Assembly: GCA_037349105.1 (NCBI GenBank)
Contig: JAYJMM010000102.1
Span: 2,604,001-2,668,000 of the forward strand
Direction: 5' to 3'
DNA length: 64,000 nt
Origin: Limnomonas spitsbergensis
Taxonomy: Eukaryota > Chlorophyta > Chlorophyceae > Chlamydomonadales
Below, in pieces: positions 22,420 through 35,200 of this stretch; the first letter of the stretch is position 1, and every line of letters starts with the position of its first letter. The translations under genes and the position numbers were made by a program. The notes under the pieces are model-generated. The model was not told the DNA's origin, ran no database searches, and saw only the letters and a program-made list of their open reading frames with translations.

Positions 22420-25400
22420 AGCATATTGAGGAACTGGGATGTCGAACGTGGGCAAGACAAACAAAGAAGGCTCGGTCGAGAAGAAGGAAAAGCTGGGCTA
22501 GCACAAAAAGTGGGCTTCCACGTATCCCTCCAAGACGGGTCAGGCCTGACGCGATGTCTGCCTCAACGCCCCACGCCGTGGGGACGCAGTGCACCCTAAA
22601 AGCGCTATGACCTCGACCGGCAAACCCTGAAAGCCCTCGCCAAAATCTGGAGCACTTGGGCTACTGACGACGTTCGTAACAAGTCACCGAACGTAGGCAA
22701 GGAAAACATAGAAGGCACAGTCAAGAATAGTGAAAAGTTTGGCTGGCACAAAATGTGTGACGCCACGTATCCCTCGAAGGCGGGCCTGATGCGACGTCTG
22801 CCTCGGGGACGCAGTCGACCCTAAAAGCGCTATGACCTCGACCACCAAACCCTGAAAAACCTCTCAAAATCTGGAGCGCTTGGGCTACTGACGACGTTCG
22901 TAACTAGGATGCCGAACGTAGGCAAGACAAACAAAGAAGGATCCTTTGATAGAGAGACAAGTTCGGCTGGCACAAAAAGTGTAATGCCACGTACCCCTCC
23001 AAAACGGGCCAGGCCTGACGCGACGTCTGCCTCGGGGACGCAGTGCACATTAAAATCGCTTTGACCTCATCCACCAAAACCCTGTAAAACCTGTCATCAA
23101 AATCTGAGGCACTTGGGCTACTGACGACGTTCGTAACTAGGTCACCGAACGTAGGCAAGACAAACAAAGAAGGAACGGTCAAGATGAAACAAGTGTTCGA
23201 CTGGCACCAAAGTATGATGTCACGTGTCCCTGACGTCACGTCCGACAGTCTGCCTCGGGGACGCAGTTAACCGTGAAAGCGCTATAACCTCTTCCGCCAA
23301 ACCCTGAAAGCCCTCCTCAAAATCTGAGGCATTTGGGCTACGTACGACGTTCGTAAGTAGTCACCGAACGTCGGCAAAACACACACATAAGGAACGATCA
23401 AGAAGAAAGAAGAGTTCGACAAACACAAAAAGTGTGGTGCCACGTATCCCTCCAACACAGGCCAAGCCTGACGCGATGATTGCCTCGGGGACGAAGTGCA
23501 CCCTAAAAGCGCTATGACCTCGCCCAGCAAACCCTGAAAGCCCTCGCCAAATTCTGGAGCACTTGGGCTACTGACGACGTTCGTAACAAGGTCACCGAAC
23601 GTAGGCAAGACAAACAAAGAAGGAACGGTCAAGATGAAACAAGTGTTCGACTGGCACAAAAGTGTGATGTCACGTGTCCCTGACGTCACGTCCGACAGTC
23701 TGCCTCGGGGACGCAGTTAACCCTGAAAGCGCTATGACCTCACCCAGCAAACCCTGAAAAACCTGACACCAAAATCTGAGGCATCTGGGCTACTGACGAC
23801 GTTCGTAACTAGGTCACCGAACGTAGGCAAGACAAACAAAGAAGGAACGGTCAGGATCAAACAAGAGTTCGACTGGCGCAAAAAGTGTGATGTCACGTGT
23901 CCCTGATGTCACGTCCGACTGCGCGCGCCTCGGGGACGCAGTTGACCCTAGAATCGCTATGACCTCACCCAGCAAACCCTGAAAAACCTCCTCAAAATCT
24001 GAGGCACTTGGGCTACTGACGACGTTCGTAACTAGGTCACCGAACGTAGGCAAGACAAACAAAGAAGGAACGGTCAAGATGAAACAAGAGTTCGACTGGC
24101 ACAAAAGTGTGATGTCACGTGTCCCTGACGTCACGTCCGACTGCGCGCGCCTCGGGGACGCAGTTGACCCTAGAATCGCTATGACCTCACCCAGCAAACC
24201 CTGAAAGCCCTCTCCAAAATCTGAGGCACTTGGGCTACTGACGACGTTCGTAATTAGGTCACCGAACGTAGGCAAGACAAACAAAGAAAGAACGGTCAGG
24301 ATGAAACAAGAGTTCGACTGGCGCAAAAAGTGTGATGTCATGTGTCCCTAACGTCACGCGCGCGCCTCGGGGACGCAGTTTACCCTGAAAGCGCTATGAC
24401 CTCACCCGCCAAACCCTGAAAAACCTACCCAAAACCTGAGGCATTTGGGCTACTGACGACGTTCGTAACTAGGATGCCGAACGTAAGCAGGACAAACAAA
24501 GAAGCAACTGTCCAGAAAATAGACAAGTTCGGCTGGCATAAAAAGTGTGATGCCACGTATCCCCCCAAGACGGGCCAGGCCGCGCGCCTCGGGGACGCAG
24601 TGCACCCTAAAAGCGCTATGACCTCACCCGCCAAACCCTGAAAAACCTACCCAAAATCTGGGGCATTTGGGCTACTGACGACGTTCGTAACTAGGTCACC
24701 GAACGTAGGCAAGACAAACAAAGAAGGAACGGTCAGGATCAAACAAGAGTTCGACTGGCGCAAAAAGTGTGATGTCACGTGTCCCTGATGTCACGTCCGA
24801 CTGCCTGCCTCGGGGACGCAGTTCACCCTAAAAGCGCTATGACCTCACCCAGCAAACCCTGAAAAACCTCCTCAAAATCTGAGGCACTTGGGCTACTGAC
24901 GACCTTCGTAACTAGGTCACCGAACGTAGGCAAGACAAACAAAGAAGGAACGGTCAAGATGAAACAAGAGTTCGACTGGCACAAAAGTGTGATGTCACGT
25001 GTCCCTGACGTCACGTCCGACTGCGCGCGCCTCGGGGACGCAGTTGACCCTACAATCGCTATGACCTCACCCAGCAAACCCTGAAAGCCCTCTCCAAAAT
25101 CTGAGGCACTTGGGCTACTGACGACGTTCGTAACTAGGTCACCGAACGTAGGCAAGACAAACAAAGAAGGAACGGTCAGGATGAAACAAGAGTTCGACTG
25201 GCGCAAAAAGTGTGATGTCACGTGTCCCCTAACGTCACGTCTGACTGCCTGCCTCGGGGACGCAGTTGACCCTGAAATCCCTATGACCTCTCCCACCAAA
25301 CCCTCAAAGCCCTAACCAAAATCTGGAGCACTTGGGCTACTGACGACCTTCGTAACTAGGTCACCGAACGTAGGCAAGACAAACAAAGAAGGAACGGTCA

Positions 25401-28016
25401 GGATCAAACAAGAGTTCGGCTCGCACAAAAGTGTGATGTCACGTGTCCCTGACATCACGTCCGACTGCCAGCCTCGGGGACGCAGTTGACCCTAAAAGCG
25501 CTATGACCACTCTCACCAAACCTTGCAAACCTGGAACCAAAATCTGAGGTATTTGGGCTACTGACGACGTTCGTAACTAGGTCACCGAACGTAGGCAAGA
25601 CAAACAAAGAAGGAACGGTCAAGATGAAACAAGAGTTCGACTGGCACAAAAGTGTGATGTCACGTGTCCCTAACGTCACGTCCGACTGCGCGCGCCTCGG
25701 GGACGCAGTTGACCCTAGAATCGCTATGACCTCACCCAGCAAACCCTGAAAGCCCTCTCCAAAATCTGAGGCACTTGGGCTACTGACGACGTTCGTAACT
25801 AGGATGCCGAACGTAGGCAAGACAAACAAAGAAGGAACGGTCAGGATGAAGCAAGAGTTCGACTGGCACAAAAAGTGTGATGTCACATGTCCCTGACGTC
25901 ACGTCCGACGGCGCCCGCCTCGGGGACGCAGTCGACCCTAAAAGCGCTATGACCTCTCCCAGCAAACCCTGAAAGCCCTCTCCAAAATCTGGAGCACTTG
26001 GGCTACTGACAACCTTCGTAACTAGGTCACCGAACGTAAGCAAGACAAACAAAGAAGGAACTGTCAAGAAGAGAGACAAGTTCGGCTGGCACAAAAAGTG
26101 TGATGCCACGTATCCCTCCAATACAGGCCAAGCATGACGCGATGATTGCCTCGGGGACGCAATGCACCCTATAAGCACTATGACCTCGACCAGCAAACCC
26201 TGAAAAACCTCTTCGTACGGCGAGGCACTTGGGCTACTGACGACGTTCGTAAATAGGTCGCCGAACGTAGGTGAGACAAACAAAGAAGGAACGGTCAGGA
26301 TGGAACAAGAGTTCGACTGCTGGCACAAAAAGTGTGATGTCACGTGTCCCTGACGTCACGTCCGACAGTCTGCCTCGGGGACGCAGTTTACCCTAATAGC
26401 GCTATGACCTCTCCCACCAAACCCTGAAAAGCCTCGACGTACGGCGGAGCACTTGGGCTACTGACGACGTTCGTAACTAGGTCACCGAACGTAGGCAAGA
26501 CAAACAAAGAAGGAACGGGCAAGATGAAACATGAGTTCGACTGCTGGCACAAAAAGTGTGATGTCACGTGTCCCGACGTCACGTCCGACCGCGTGCCTCT
26601 GGGACGCAGTTTACCCTAAAAGCGCTATGACCTCTTCCGACAAACCCTGAAAGCCCTCGTCAATTTCTGGAGCACTTGGGCTACTGACGACGTTCGTAAC
26701 TAGTCACCGAACGTAGGCAAGACAAACAAAGAAGGAACGGTCAAGATGAAACAAGTGTTCGACTGACACAAAAAGTGTGATGTCACGTGTCCCTGACGTC
26801 ACGTCCGACTGCCTGCCTCGGGGACGCAGTTGACCCTAGACTCGCTATGACCTCACCCAGCAAACCCTGAAAGCCCTCTCCAAAATCTGAGGCACTTGGG
26901 CTACTGACGGCGTTCGTAAACATAGAAGGCACAGCCAAGAATAGTGAAAAGTTTGGCTGGCACAAAATGTGTGACGCCACGTATCCCTCCAAGGCGGGCC
27001 AGGCCTGACGCGACGTCTGCCTCGGGGACGCTGTCGACCCTAAAAGCGCTATGACCTTTCCCACCAAACCCTGTAAACCTGGCACCAAAATCTGAGGCAT
27101 TTGGGCTACTGACGACGTTCGTAACTAGGGTGCCAAACGTAGGCAAGACAAACAAAGAAGGAACGGTCAGGATGACACAAGAGTTCGACTGCTGGCACAA
27201 AAAGTGTCAAGTCACGTGTCCCTGACGTCACGTCCGACTGCGCGCGCCTCGGGGACGCAGTTGACCCTGAAAGCGCTATGACCTCACCCAGCAAACCCTG
27301 AAAGCCCTCCTCAAAATCTGAGGCATTTGGGCTACGGACGACCTTCGTAACTAGTCACCGATCGTAGGCAAGACAAACAAAGAAGGAACGGTCAAGAAGA
27401 AAGAAGAGTTCGGCTCGCACAAAAAGTGTGATGTCACGTGTCCCTGATGTCACGTCCGACAGTCTGCCTCGGGGACGCAGTTGACCCTAGAATCGCTATG
27501 ACCTCTCCCACCAAACCCTGTAAACCTGGCACCAAAATCTGGAGCATTTGGGCTACTGACGACGTTCGTAACTAGGTCGCCGAACGTAGGCAAGACAAAC
27601 AAAGAAGGAACGGTCAGGATGACACAAGAGTTCGACTGCTGGCACAAAAAGTGTCAAGTCACGTGTCCCTGACGTCACGTCCGACTGCGCGCGCCTCGGG
27701 GACGCAGTTGACCCTGAAAGCGCTATGACCTCACCCACCAAACCCTGAAAAACCTCCTCAAAATCTGAGGCATTTGGGCTACTGACGACGTTCGTAACTA
27801 GTCACCGAACGTAGGCAAGACAAACAAAGAAGGAACGGTCAAGATGAAACAAGTGTTCGACTGACACAAAAGTGTGATGTCACGTGTCCCTGACGTCACG
27901 TCCGACAGTCTGCCTCGGGGACGCAGTGCACCCTAAAAGCGCTATAACCTCTTCCGCCAAACCCTGAAAGCCCTCCTCAAAATCTGAGGCATCTGGGCTA
28001 CTGACGACGTTCGTAA
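22420..28016. repeat. Satellite array, about 25 copies of a ~222-bp unit
   Basis: The block GGGCTACTGACGACGTTCGT recurs 25 times from about 22655 to 27997, with a mean spacing of about 222 bp. Each unit holds GTCACCGAACGTAGGCAAGA, CAAACAAAGAAGGAACGGTC, a GTTCGACTGGCACAAAA block, CTCGGGGACGCAGT and CGCTATGACCTC. Two variants alternate. One has TGATGCCACGTATCCCTCCA then GGCCAGGCCTGACGCGA; the other has TGATGTCACGTGTCCCTGAC then GTCACGTCCGACTGCGCGCG. The second contains TGACGTCA palindromes. Minus-strand open frames of up to 187 codons encode the repeated peptide SLFVLPTFGDLVTNVVSSP and are satellite read-through. The array ends abruptly at GACGTTCGTAAAGAAAGG. Confidence 0.95.
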
Positions 28017-28303
28017 AGAAAGGAAGAAAGGCATAAAACGCCTGAGCGTGGCTACTGGAATACGGAGTCGCGACAGCGCCACGCTGGCGCTGGGTTCGTC
28101 AACCTCGCTAAGCAAAAGTGTGAACACCATCCGACGAGCGGTGTCAGGAGTGTGGCCTCTCGGTCGTTTCGGAGGCCGCCACCCTCGTTTCCATTATGAA
28201 GCGTCTGAAAGCCTCCCTACGACCTCTGTATATCCACCTTGCAGCGTTTAATATATCGTCGTCTGAATAGAACCTCCCGCCCTTTCGTTCGTCATACGCC
28301 GAC
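28017..28303. other. Promoter region of MAK16
   Basis: Single-copy sequence between the satellite and the MAK16 start codon. TTTAATATATCG near 28247 is a possible TATA-like element about 50 bp before the ATG. This is inference. Confidence 0.3.
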
Positions 28304-31300
28304 ATGCAGCATGATGAAGTTATTTGGCAGGTGCGTGCACAGCTTTCCAAACCCAAGTGCACGCATCCCGAGATGCCACGCACGTCGTAGCATCCACGAG
28401 GCCGCACTCGAAGTCCTCCCCTATCCTTCTACCCGTTCCTCGGGCCTGAGGCCTCTCCCGTGCCATGCTCCCCCACCCCCAGCCCTGGCCTTGAGCAGTG
28501 AGCATGCCGCGCCCACCGACGCGGACCCCCACTTTGCAGGTCATCAACCACCACCACTGCAGCTTCAAGGCCAAGACCACCACTCAGAACTTCTGCCGTA
28601 ACGAGCACAATGTGACAGGCCTGTGCAATCGCAGCAGCTGCCCGCTCGCAAACAGCCGCTACGCGACCATCAGGGAGCATGACGGGAAGTGCTACCTGTA
28701 CATGAAGACCATTGAGCGCGCACACACGCCCAAGAACATGTGGCAGAAGATCAGGCTCAAGCGCAACTATGCGCAGGCATTGGAGCAGTTGGACACCCAC
28801 TTACAGGTAGGGCACCCTTCATGCTGATGCTGCCCTTCTTGAGGGCGATGTGGAAGAAACGGCAAATGGATGATGATGTGACACACAAGTGTGAAGTGTT
28901 ATAATACTGTCATGCTGTTCACTGCTACGAGATTGTGCAACTGCACGAAGGATAAATCAAATCACGGGTAAAGTAGTGTAATACCGGCATAGTGTACCCA
29001 ACTCATATGAGGTGTGCAACTGTGCAATCAGGAAGCTTGGAACGGAATGATGTGTCAATCTGTGTAACTGCACATCAAAGTTTGATTAGTATTTTTTGTG
29101 CATGGTCACTCACACGATGGGGCATGCATGGCGGCCGCAGCTGCAGCGTGCAAGTGGCTGGTTGAAGTGTGTGGGCCAAGCTGATGGTGACTGGGGTGGC
29201 TGATGGGTGTGGCCACTCTACAACAAGGAAGAGCTTTGGCTGGTGATGCCTTGGGAGGCTTAGGTGGGGGCTCCTTGTTCCTTAAAACTAAGGAAGAGCT
29301 TCCGCTGCAAAGAGTCTTCTTGACTCCCCGCGGGACAGCTCCCCCCCGTTGGAGTATGTTCACTGGCCTAAGGTCGGCCCTCCCTCAAGGTCACGCTTTG
29401 CTCTACTGAACCAGTGTATACGGTAAGGTATTTGTCGTGGCTCGGCTACATTTCAGCCACCCCGTCCTGCATGGCAAGCCATGCCGCTTCAACCTCTGGC
29501 CTGAGTGTTGTCAAGGTTGGTCACTGGTGGCCCTCATTTGGCCTGTGCAGCCGCTGAGGTGAACTCGTCTTCAATGTAATGCCCCCAGCCTCGGCTACAG
29601 TACTGATCGTCCCCCTCTGTCACGGCCCGCAGTACTGGCCCAAGTTCCTGGTACACAAGAACAAGCAGCGCCTGACCAAGATCACGCAGTACCTCATCCG
29701 CATGCGTAAGCTGCAGCTCAGGGCGCAGCCCAAGCTCATCACCATGCCCGCAAGGTGCGGGAAAACCCACTGTTTAATTACAGGTGGTGCAGGCACAGAG
29801 GATGCGATATCACGCAGTAGTTCATGGCGATGGCGAGGACGTGGCTATGGCCCCAAGCTGCGTTGTTTCCTTTACCTCCATGCCCCATACGGCGTAGTTT
29901 CCTCTCTTTCATGATGCAGTACTTCATGCTTGGATTGCGTCCAAACGCTGTTCCTGGGGCTCGCTGGACCTTTGATTTGATTTGAAGTGCGCTCCAGACT
30001 GCCTGTGGGGGGCGTCCTGCCGGCCACCTGTGGGTCGATGGGGACTAAAGACACGGCCTACTGCTGGTGGCCTGAGCATCAGGGCTTGCTGCAGCTGACC
30101 CCCACGGCTACAGGCCGTGATAAAGCTGAAGTCCAGCTTCATTGCGCTATCATCAACACTGGTCTCTGGCCAGCAAAGACATTTCCAGGGTCACGCCCCA
30201 CGCTGGTACAGGTTCCAAACTATTGGTATCTTGTTATAGATTTTTGGTTTCCTGAGCAGCAAAGCAGCTGTCAACAGTCCAGGCTCCACCGCAAGCAGCA
30301 CCTGGGTGCTCAAGATTGGGATGGATTCTTTCTCTCTCAATCCTGAATCCTCCTCCGCGCGTTCTGCAGGACGGAGCGCCGTGAGAAGCGCCGTGAGGCG
30401 AAGGCGGAGGTTGCTGCAAAGCTGGATCGTGCCATCGAGGGGGAGCTGCTGAAGCGGCTCCAGAGCGGGACGTACGGCGACATCTACAACTTCCCATTGA
30501 AACAGTATGAGAAAGTTCTGGACGGTCAGGAGGTGGAGGAGGAGGAGGAGGAGGGAGACATGGCGCCGGGCGGGGAAGATGTCGAGTTTGTGGAGGGTGA
30601 CGAGGATGATGAGGAGGAGGTGAGTCAGTGTGTTAACTTCAGCTATACCTAACTTTACTTCTGCTATACTCAAGCTATACCAGGGGCTATACTTTAGCTA
30701 TACTTCTGCTGCAACCTGGCTGGTCGGGCTTTTTGCACCAAGACTTGTTGCTTGGGTCTTAGTTTTGTTCCCCATCAACCCAGTGGTGGCCACCTGGCGG
30801 CCAGTCGGCCACCCTGGTCTGGTGTGGACTTCAGTGTAGGGTAATGAGGAGGGGGTGAGGCCGTATGGATAGTCTCAGGAGGGGTTGCTTTCGGGGAGAG
30901 CAGTTCGTGTGATTAAAGGTTGGAAATTATCATGCAGCAGCTCTACCCTCTGATGGAGTGGGTGGGTGGGAAGTTACAAGTGTGACAAGATAGCTCACTG
31001 TCCTGTGATGGGGTTGGGGAGGTGGTGCGGGGGGGGGGGGGGTGAGTGTGGGACTGAGTAGCTTCGTATCATCTGATGGAGTTGGTGGGCGGTTGGGTGG
31101 GTGGGCGGTTGGAAGTACGACAAAGTAGCTCAATGTCCTGTTAGAAGGTGGGGGGGGTGAGTGGGGGACTGAGTAGCTCTATATCCTCTGATGCGGTGGG
31201 TGGGTGGGTGGTTCAGAGTATGACAATGTGGCTCGTTATCCTGTGATGGATTGGTTCCGTGGGGATGATAACTAACAGCTCGCTGGAGACCTGACTGAGG

Positions 31301-32293
31301 GCTTGCAGCGCTTAACTCCACTTGATATGATGGGGGCAAAATGAGTGCCTGCTGCCAGCCTGTTCTCTCAGCCCTGCATCTTCGGTGTATCAGCCGTCCC
31401 TATGTTAACTTTTCACTGCTACAGCTGAACGGCTGAGCGGTTGATTCCTGAATCCACACTTGTATGTGTTTGATCCATTGTGTGGGATTGAGCTTGTCCT
31501 CTTGGTCCCTCTTGGCCCTGCAGGAGGAAGAGGAGGAGGTGGAGTATTTGGACGAGGATCAGGTCGACTTTGAGGACGGGGACGAAGACCTAGAAGACTT
31601 CCAGGCGGGAGACGATGAGGATGATGGAGATGATGATGAGGATGATGAGGATGCTCCTTCGGGGTCAGTGGAGGAAGACGATGATGAGGCGGAGCCTTCA
31701 TCATCAGGGGCCGAAGGTGAGCGACAGGGATCTTTGGGGGGCACGAGACCATCTCAACGCCAACGGTCCAACCGGCTCCAAACCTTGACCAGCACGTGGA
31801 AACAGGCCCGAGTAGCTAGGCTGGCTAGTGGCCAGGACGTAGCCGAATTTTGCTGAAATGCTGAACAGTAGCTGAGACACAAGAAGGAGAAGCTGGAGAG
31901 CATGTGTCCTGGGTTTATCGGTTTCAAGTTTGTAGTGGTATTGCATAAGGGCTGGGTGTCTCTGAATGGGCGTGCTGTGATCCCGCCTTTCAGAGCCTGC
32001 CCCTGTCCTGGGCTGGCTTGAGTTGACGGCTTGCCTCCTGCCTGCTCTCAGACGACGAAGGGGAAGAGGAGAGGCCTCCTGCTGGGCAACATGGCAAGAA
32101 GGGCTCAAAGGTGGACGGCCGCGGAAAGCCTATCAAGCGGTCCCGAGGGGGAGAGGTTGCGGCCGCGGCAGGCAAGGCTGCTCCGAAGCAGCAGCGGAAG
32201 CCCAGCACTGCCCCAGCTAACAAGCGCCGGAGAGGGCAGCAGGTGGAGATCGAGTATGAGGAGGAACGGGAGGATGTGCGGCAACGGCATTAG
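28304..32293 (+). CDS. MAK16: MAK16 ribosome biogenesis protein
   Basis: Six exons, 28304-28330, 28540-28806, 29633-29754, 30370-30619, 31524-31716 and 32052-32293 (TAG), join in frame across GT-AG introns to a complete 366-residue protein. The N terminus [18 protein letters not shown] and the block [20 protein letters not shown], then [10 protein letters not shown], are hallmarks of MAK16; the four conserved cysteines of this block are all present. Next come [33 protein letters not shown], a basic helix ([15 protein letters not shown]), [14 protein letters not shown], a long acidic tract (about residues 219-300) and a basic tail ending in [19 protein letters not shown]16 acts in the nucleolus in 60S subunit assembly. 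The first exon encodes only nine residues. Identification is secure. No TGTAA was found within several hundred bases of the stop. Confidence 0.95.
29435..29535 (+). repeat. Dispersed repeat family A copy
   Basis: CTCGGCTACATTTCAGCCAC, CTCTGGCCTGAG, GTCAAGGTTGGTCACTGGTG. It lies in the second MAK16 intron. Confidence 0.55.
29845..29912 (+). repeat. Dispersed repeat family C copy
   Basis: GGCCCCAAGCTGCGTTGTTT, CCTTTACCTCCATGCCCC, then ACGGCGTAGTTTCCTC. It lies in the third MAK16 intron. Confidence 0.55.
29985..30200 (-). repeat. Dispersed repeat family A copy, inverted
   Basis: The reverse complement reads GACTTCAGCTTTATCACGGC, CAGCAAGCCCTGATGCTCAG, CCACCAGCAGTAGGCCGTGT and CCCCATCGACCCACAGGTGG in family order. 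It lies in the third MAK16 intron. Confidence 0.6.
30640..30838 (+). repeat. Dispersed repeat family A copy with expanded GCTATAC head
   Basis: Several TTCAGCTATAC/TCAAGCTATACC copies precede GCACCAAGACTTGTTGCTTG, CCCATCAACCCAGTGGTGGC and CTGGTCTGGTGTGGACTTCA. It lies in the fourth MAK16 intron. Confidence 0.6.
30940..31260. repeat. GT-rich tandem repeat in MAK16 intron 4
   Basis: Three to five degenerate units combine CTGATG(G/C).GTTGGTGGG, a poly-G run with GGTGAGTG, GACTGAGTAGCT and TATGACAA.GTAGCTC. Confidence 0.75.
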
Positions 32294-35200
32294 AGGGCGA
32301 GATGAAGTTCCCACAGAAAAAAATAGAATGGGGCAGGTCGGTGTGCTGACTTTCAGTGGTCATGATACTTTCAACGCATGGCATGTGTACACAGTGCCTC
32401 CCGCTAGCGGAGTAATCCTGGTGTGGGAGGGAGGAAGTGCGGCAGCGGCGAGACGGAGGATGGCGGTGTCATGCATGTGGATGCGCTTGAGATAACTTAA
32501 AGCGTCCCGCGGTCCCCCTTTTTATGTCCCAGGCTTAATATGCGAGTTTTCGTCGTGTGATAGGTTGGGTTTCGGGACCAGGTTCCTGCAGACCCCGCTT
32601 CAGGCACTATCGAAATGAGATGGAAACAGCCTGGCCCTGGCTGGCTTTCAACGCATGTAGAAAGCATGGTCCGTTCAGTCTCATGTTCACATTCCTTTGA
32701 GGATTCGCGCTGGCCTGGTGTGCCTTATGATTTATGAATAATCATCAGCCCCTGATGTCAGCAACCTCGATACCCCCCCCCTCCACCTCGCCTGTGCCCA
32801 CTTTCCCTGTGGCTTTGATATGTACAGGGGATATCTACGACTCTGCATCTCTACTCTGCATCGTGTCTTCGCGTAACATACCGGTACTTTCGATTTTGTT
32901 TGCTGCTTATTTAATGCTGTCCTTAAATTATGTTCGATGGATAACATATGACGCAGTGCACCGTATCTTGTCAAGCTACAAATCACGCCTCTCTGTCCGG
33001 GCTGAGCCCTGTATCAGGCCCGACTTAAGACATGTCATTGAAATGCCCACACACAAAACGGTATCACCCCATGCCTCTCTCCTGGCTGCTCCTATAACTC
33101 CCACTCATATTTGGACAAACAGCAATGAGGACCTGTGCTCTACGTAACAAATAAGACAGCGGGCTGAATAACTCTGTTTGTTTGCACTTTTGCACCCATG
33201 TTTCAGCCTCCTTGCCCCAGTTGCTCCTTTCAACGGTATGGGTAGACTAAAAATAATAAGTGAGGAGAGATGTATGATCTCAAAAATAATCGGACCCTGC
33301 GTCCTTGCCTTTGTATGACCAAATAGGCAATCCAGCCAAACATCTCTTCTCGGAATGAGTATCATCCTATTTCCCAGCGGCTCGTGACAGAGGGGCCGGT
33401 GGTGTCAGCACGACAACGATGAAACATCTTGCACACTGATCAAACATTCTGAACCACCTCGGCCTCAACCCTGGACCAACCTAATACATGTTGTAGCTCA
33501 CCCCAGAGCTCAATAAGCAAACATTATAAAACACCTGATTGCCGGGGAACTCTGGACGATGTGAACGTGAGGATGAGGGAAAACGGGGTTCACAGCGGGA
33601 TAGTGACGAGGACACTGGGGACGAGTGATCGGTTAGAGCAGGTGGGGTGGCGGGAAAGTCCTGGGTACCAGTAGGGGCGAATACGGTAAGGTCGGCGAGA
33701 CGGGTTGACTTCTGTAAAAGGCAATTATATGATCAGAAGATTTGAACCGTACACCCTAAACTCAAGTTCAAGAATCTGGACGGTGCAACGTTGTGGAAAG
33801 GAACGAAGGGTTGGCATTTGGCAATGAAGATGTGCAAATAATTGTGGAGACTCACCCGAGGACTCACTACAACTATATCCCATAACGGTTTGTAAAACAT
33901 ACTTCAATAAATTAGGATATCAGGATGTACGGTATGCGACAGAGGATGTCAGGGGTGTCAACAAGAAGCTTCCACTGAGGGAGGTGTTTTTTCATAGGAA
34001 GGCATCAGGACCGTATGAAAGGGGAATTTCCATACGGGCTCCTGTATGGATAAAGAAACGTTATACCTCATTCGGGGCCCAATTCACATCACTGATAGAC
34101 ACCTGGAGGGAAAGCAGTAGCCGGAGTAGACGATGTGGCCGAGCTTCATTTCAGCATTGCCCAGAGGTGGCCGAGCTTCATTTCAGCATGGCCCAGAGGT
34201 GTAACGTCATTAACCTGGAGGGAGAGCAGTAGCCGGAGTAGCATCCACGATAGGGATTAGGGGGCACGCGACTTCTGTGCAGAGGGCCTTATTGTGAAAA
34301 ATATTAGTTGCTAGAGTCCAGTCATTTAATTAATTAATTGCTTCATACAATCTTGAAAATTTTCTCAGTGCCCAGAAAGCAAAGTGCCACCAAGCAACAA
34401 ATATTAGTTGCTAATGTGACGGGAGGTAAAGGAGACCTGCACACCTGGATGCCTGCGCCTACGTGTGTCCTGATGGATCAGCAGGCATAGCGTCAGGTGG
34501 GCCACTACGAGGGAGGGTGACAGATCGGGGGAGGGTAAATCAGCCAAGAGAAGTCATGTAGGGGACACGGAAGAGAAGGCTGCGCTTAGTTGTCCATGAT
34601 AGGTTAGTGGGAGACCGGGTTTGCAACGCTTGAGAGAAAAGTGACATGCAGATGATAGCCATGTCAGGTTCTTGTACTGTATTTGGGTGGAAGAGGAGGC
34701 ATTTTCTGAGATCCTTCGGTCGTAGGCAGCACAAGACAAGTTGGTATCACCATCCGTAATTTGCGAGCAAGAAGAGTGGAGAGGTGCCTTGATAAGGGAG
34801 GTGAGGTCTGATGTGAACCAATAATGGTATCGAGGGTATCCTAGTGAAAATTGCCCATGCAGGGCGGGGGAAGGCAGGGCCAAGCAAGCTGGGAAGGAAG
34901 CCATGTTTCAGCTGCTTTTGTGGGATGGGTTAGAATGGTTAGATTTAAGGCGCTGGTGATTCCAAGCTTTGTGGCCGCAATGTCAGAAAGGTCACTGCTG
35001 CCCATCACACCAATACGTGATTTTACGTTTTGGAGGAACGTGTGCAGCCGTGCAGGCCAGCATGAGCCCGGGAGAGGAGATGCTTGCATATGGCCGAGAG
35101 GGGTCTAGGCGGCCAGGCCTTCCTCAATGAGATCATGCGAGTAGGAGGTAGCTTTTTGATTGACGCGGATGTTGCAGAGACTATTAGTGACGAAAGCAAG

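Noticed and set aside
22436..28130. Many minus-strand open frames of 60-187 codons with the repeated peptide SLFVLPTFGDLVTNVVSSP
   Set aside because: They are read-through of the 222-bp satellite. Frames shift between copies and there is no start, splice or domain logic.
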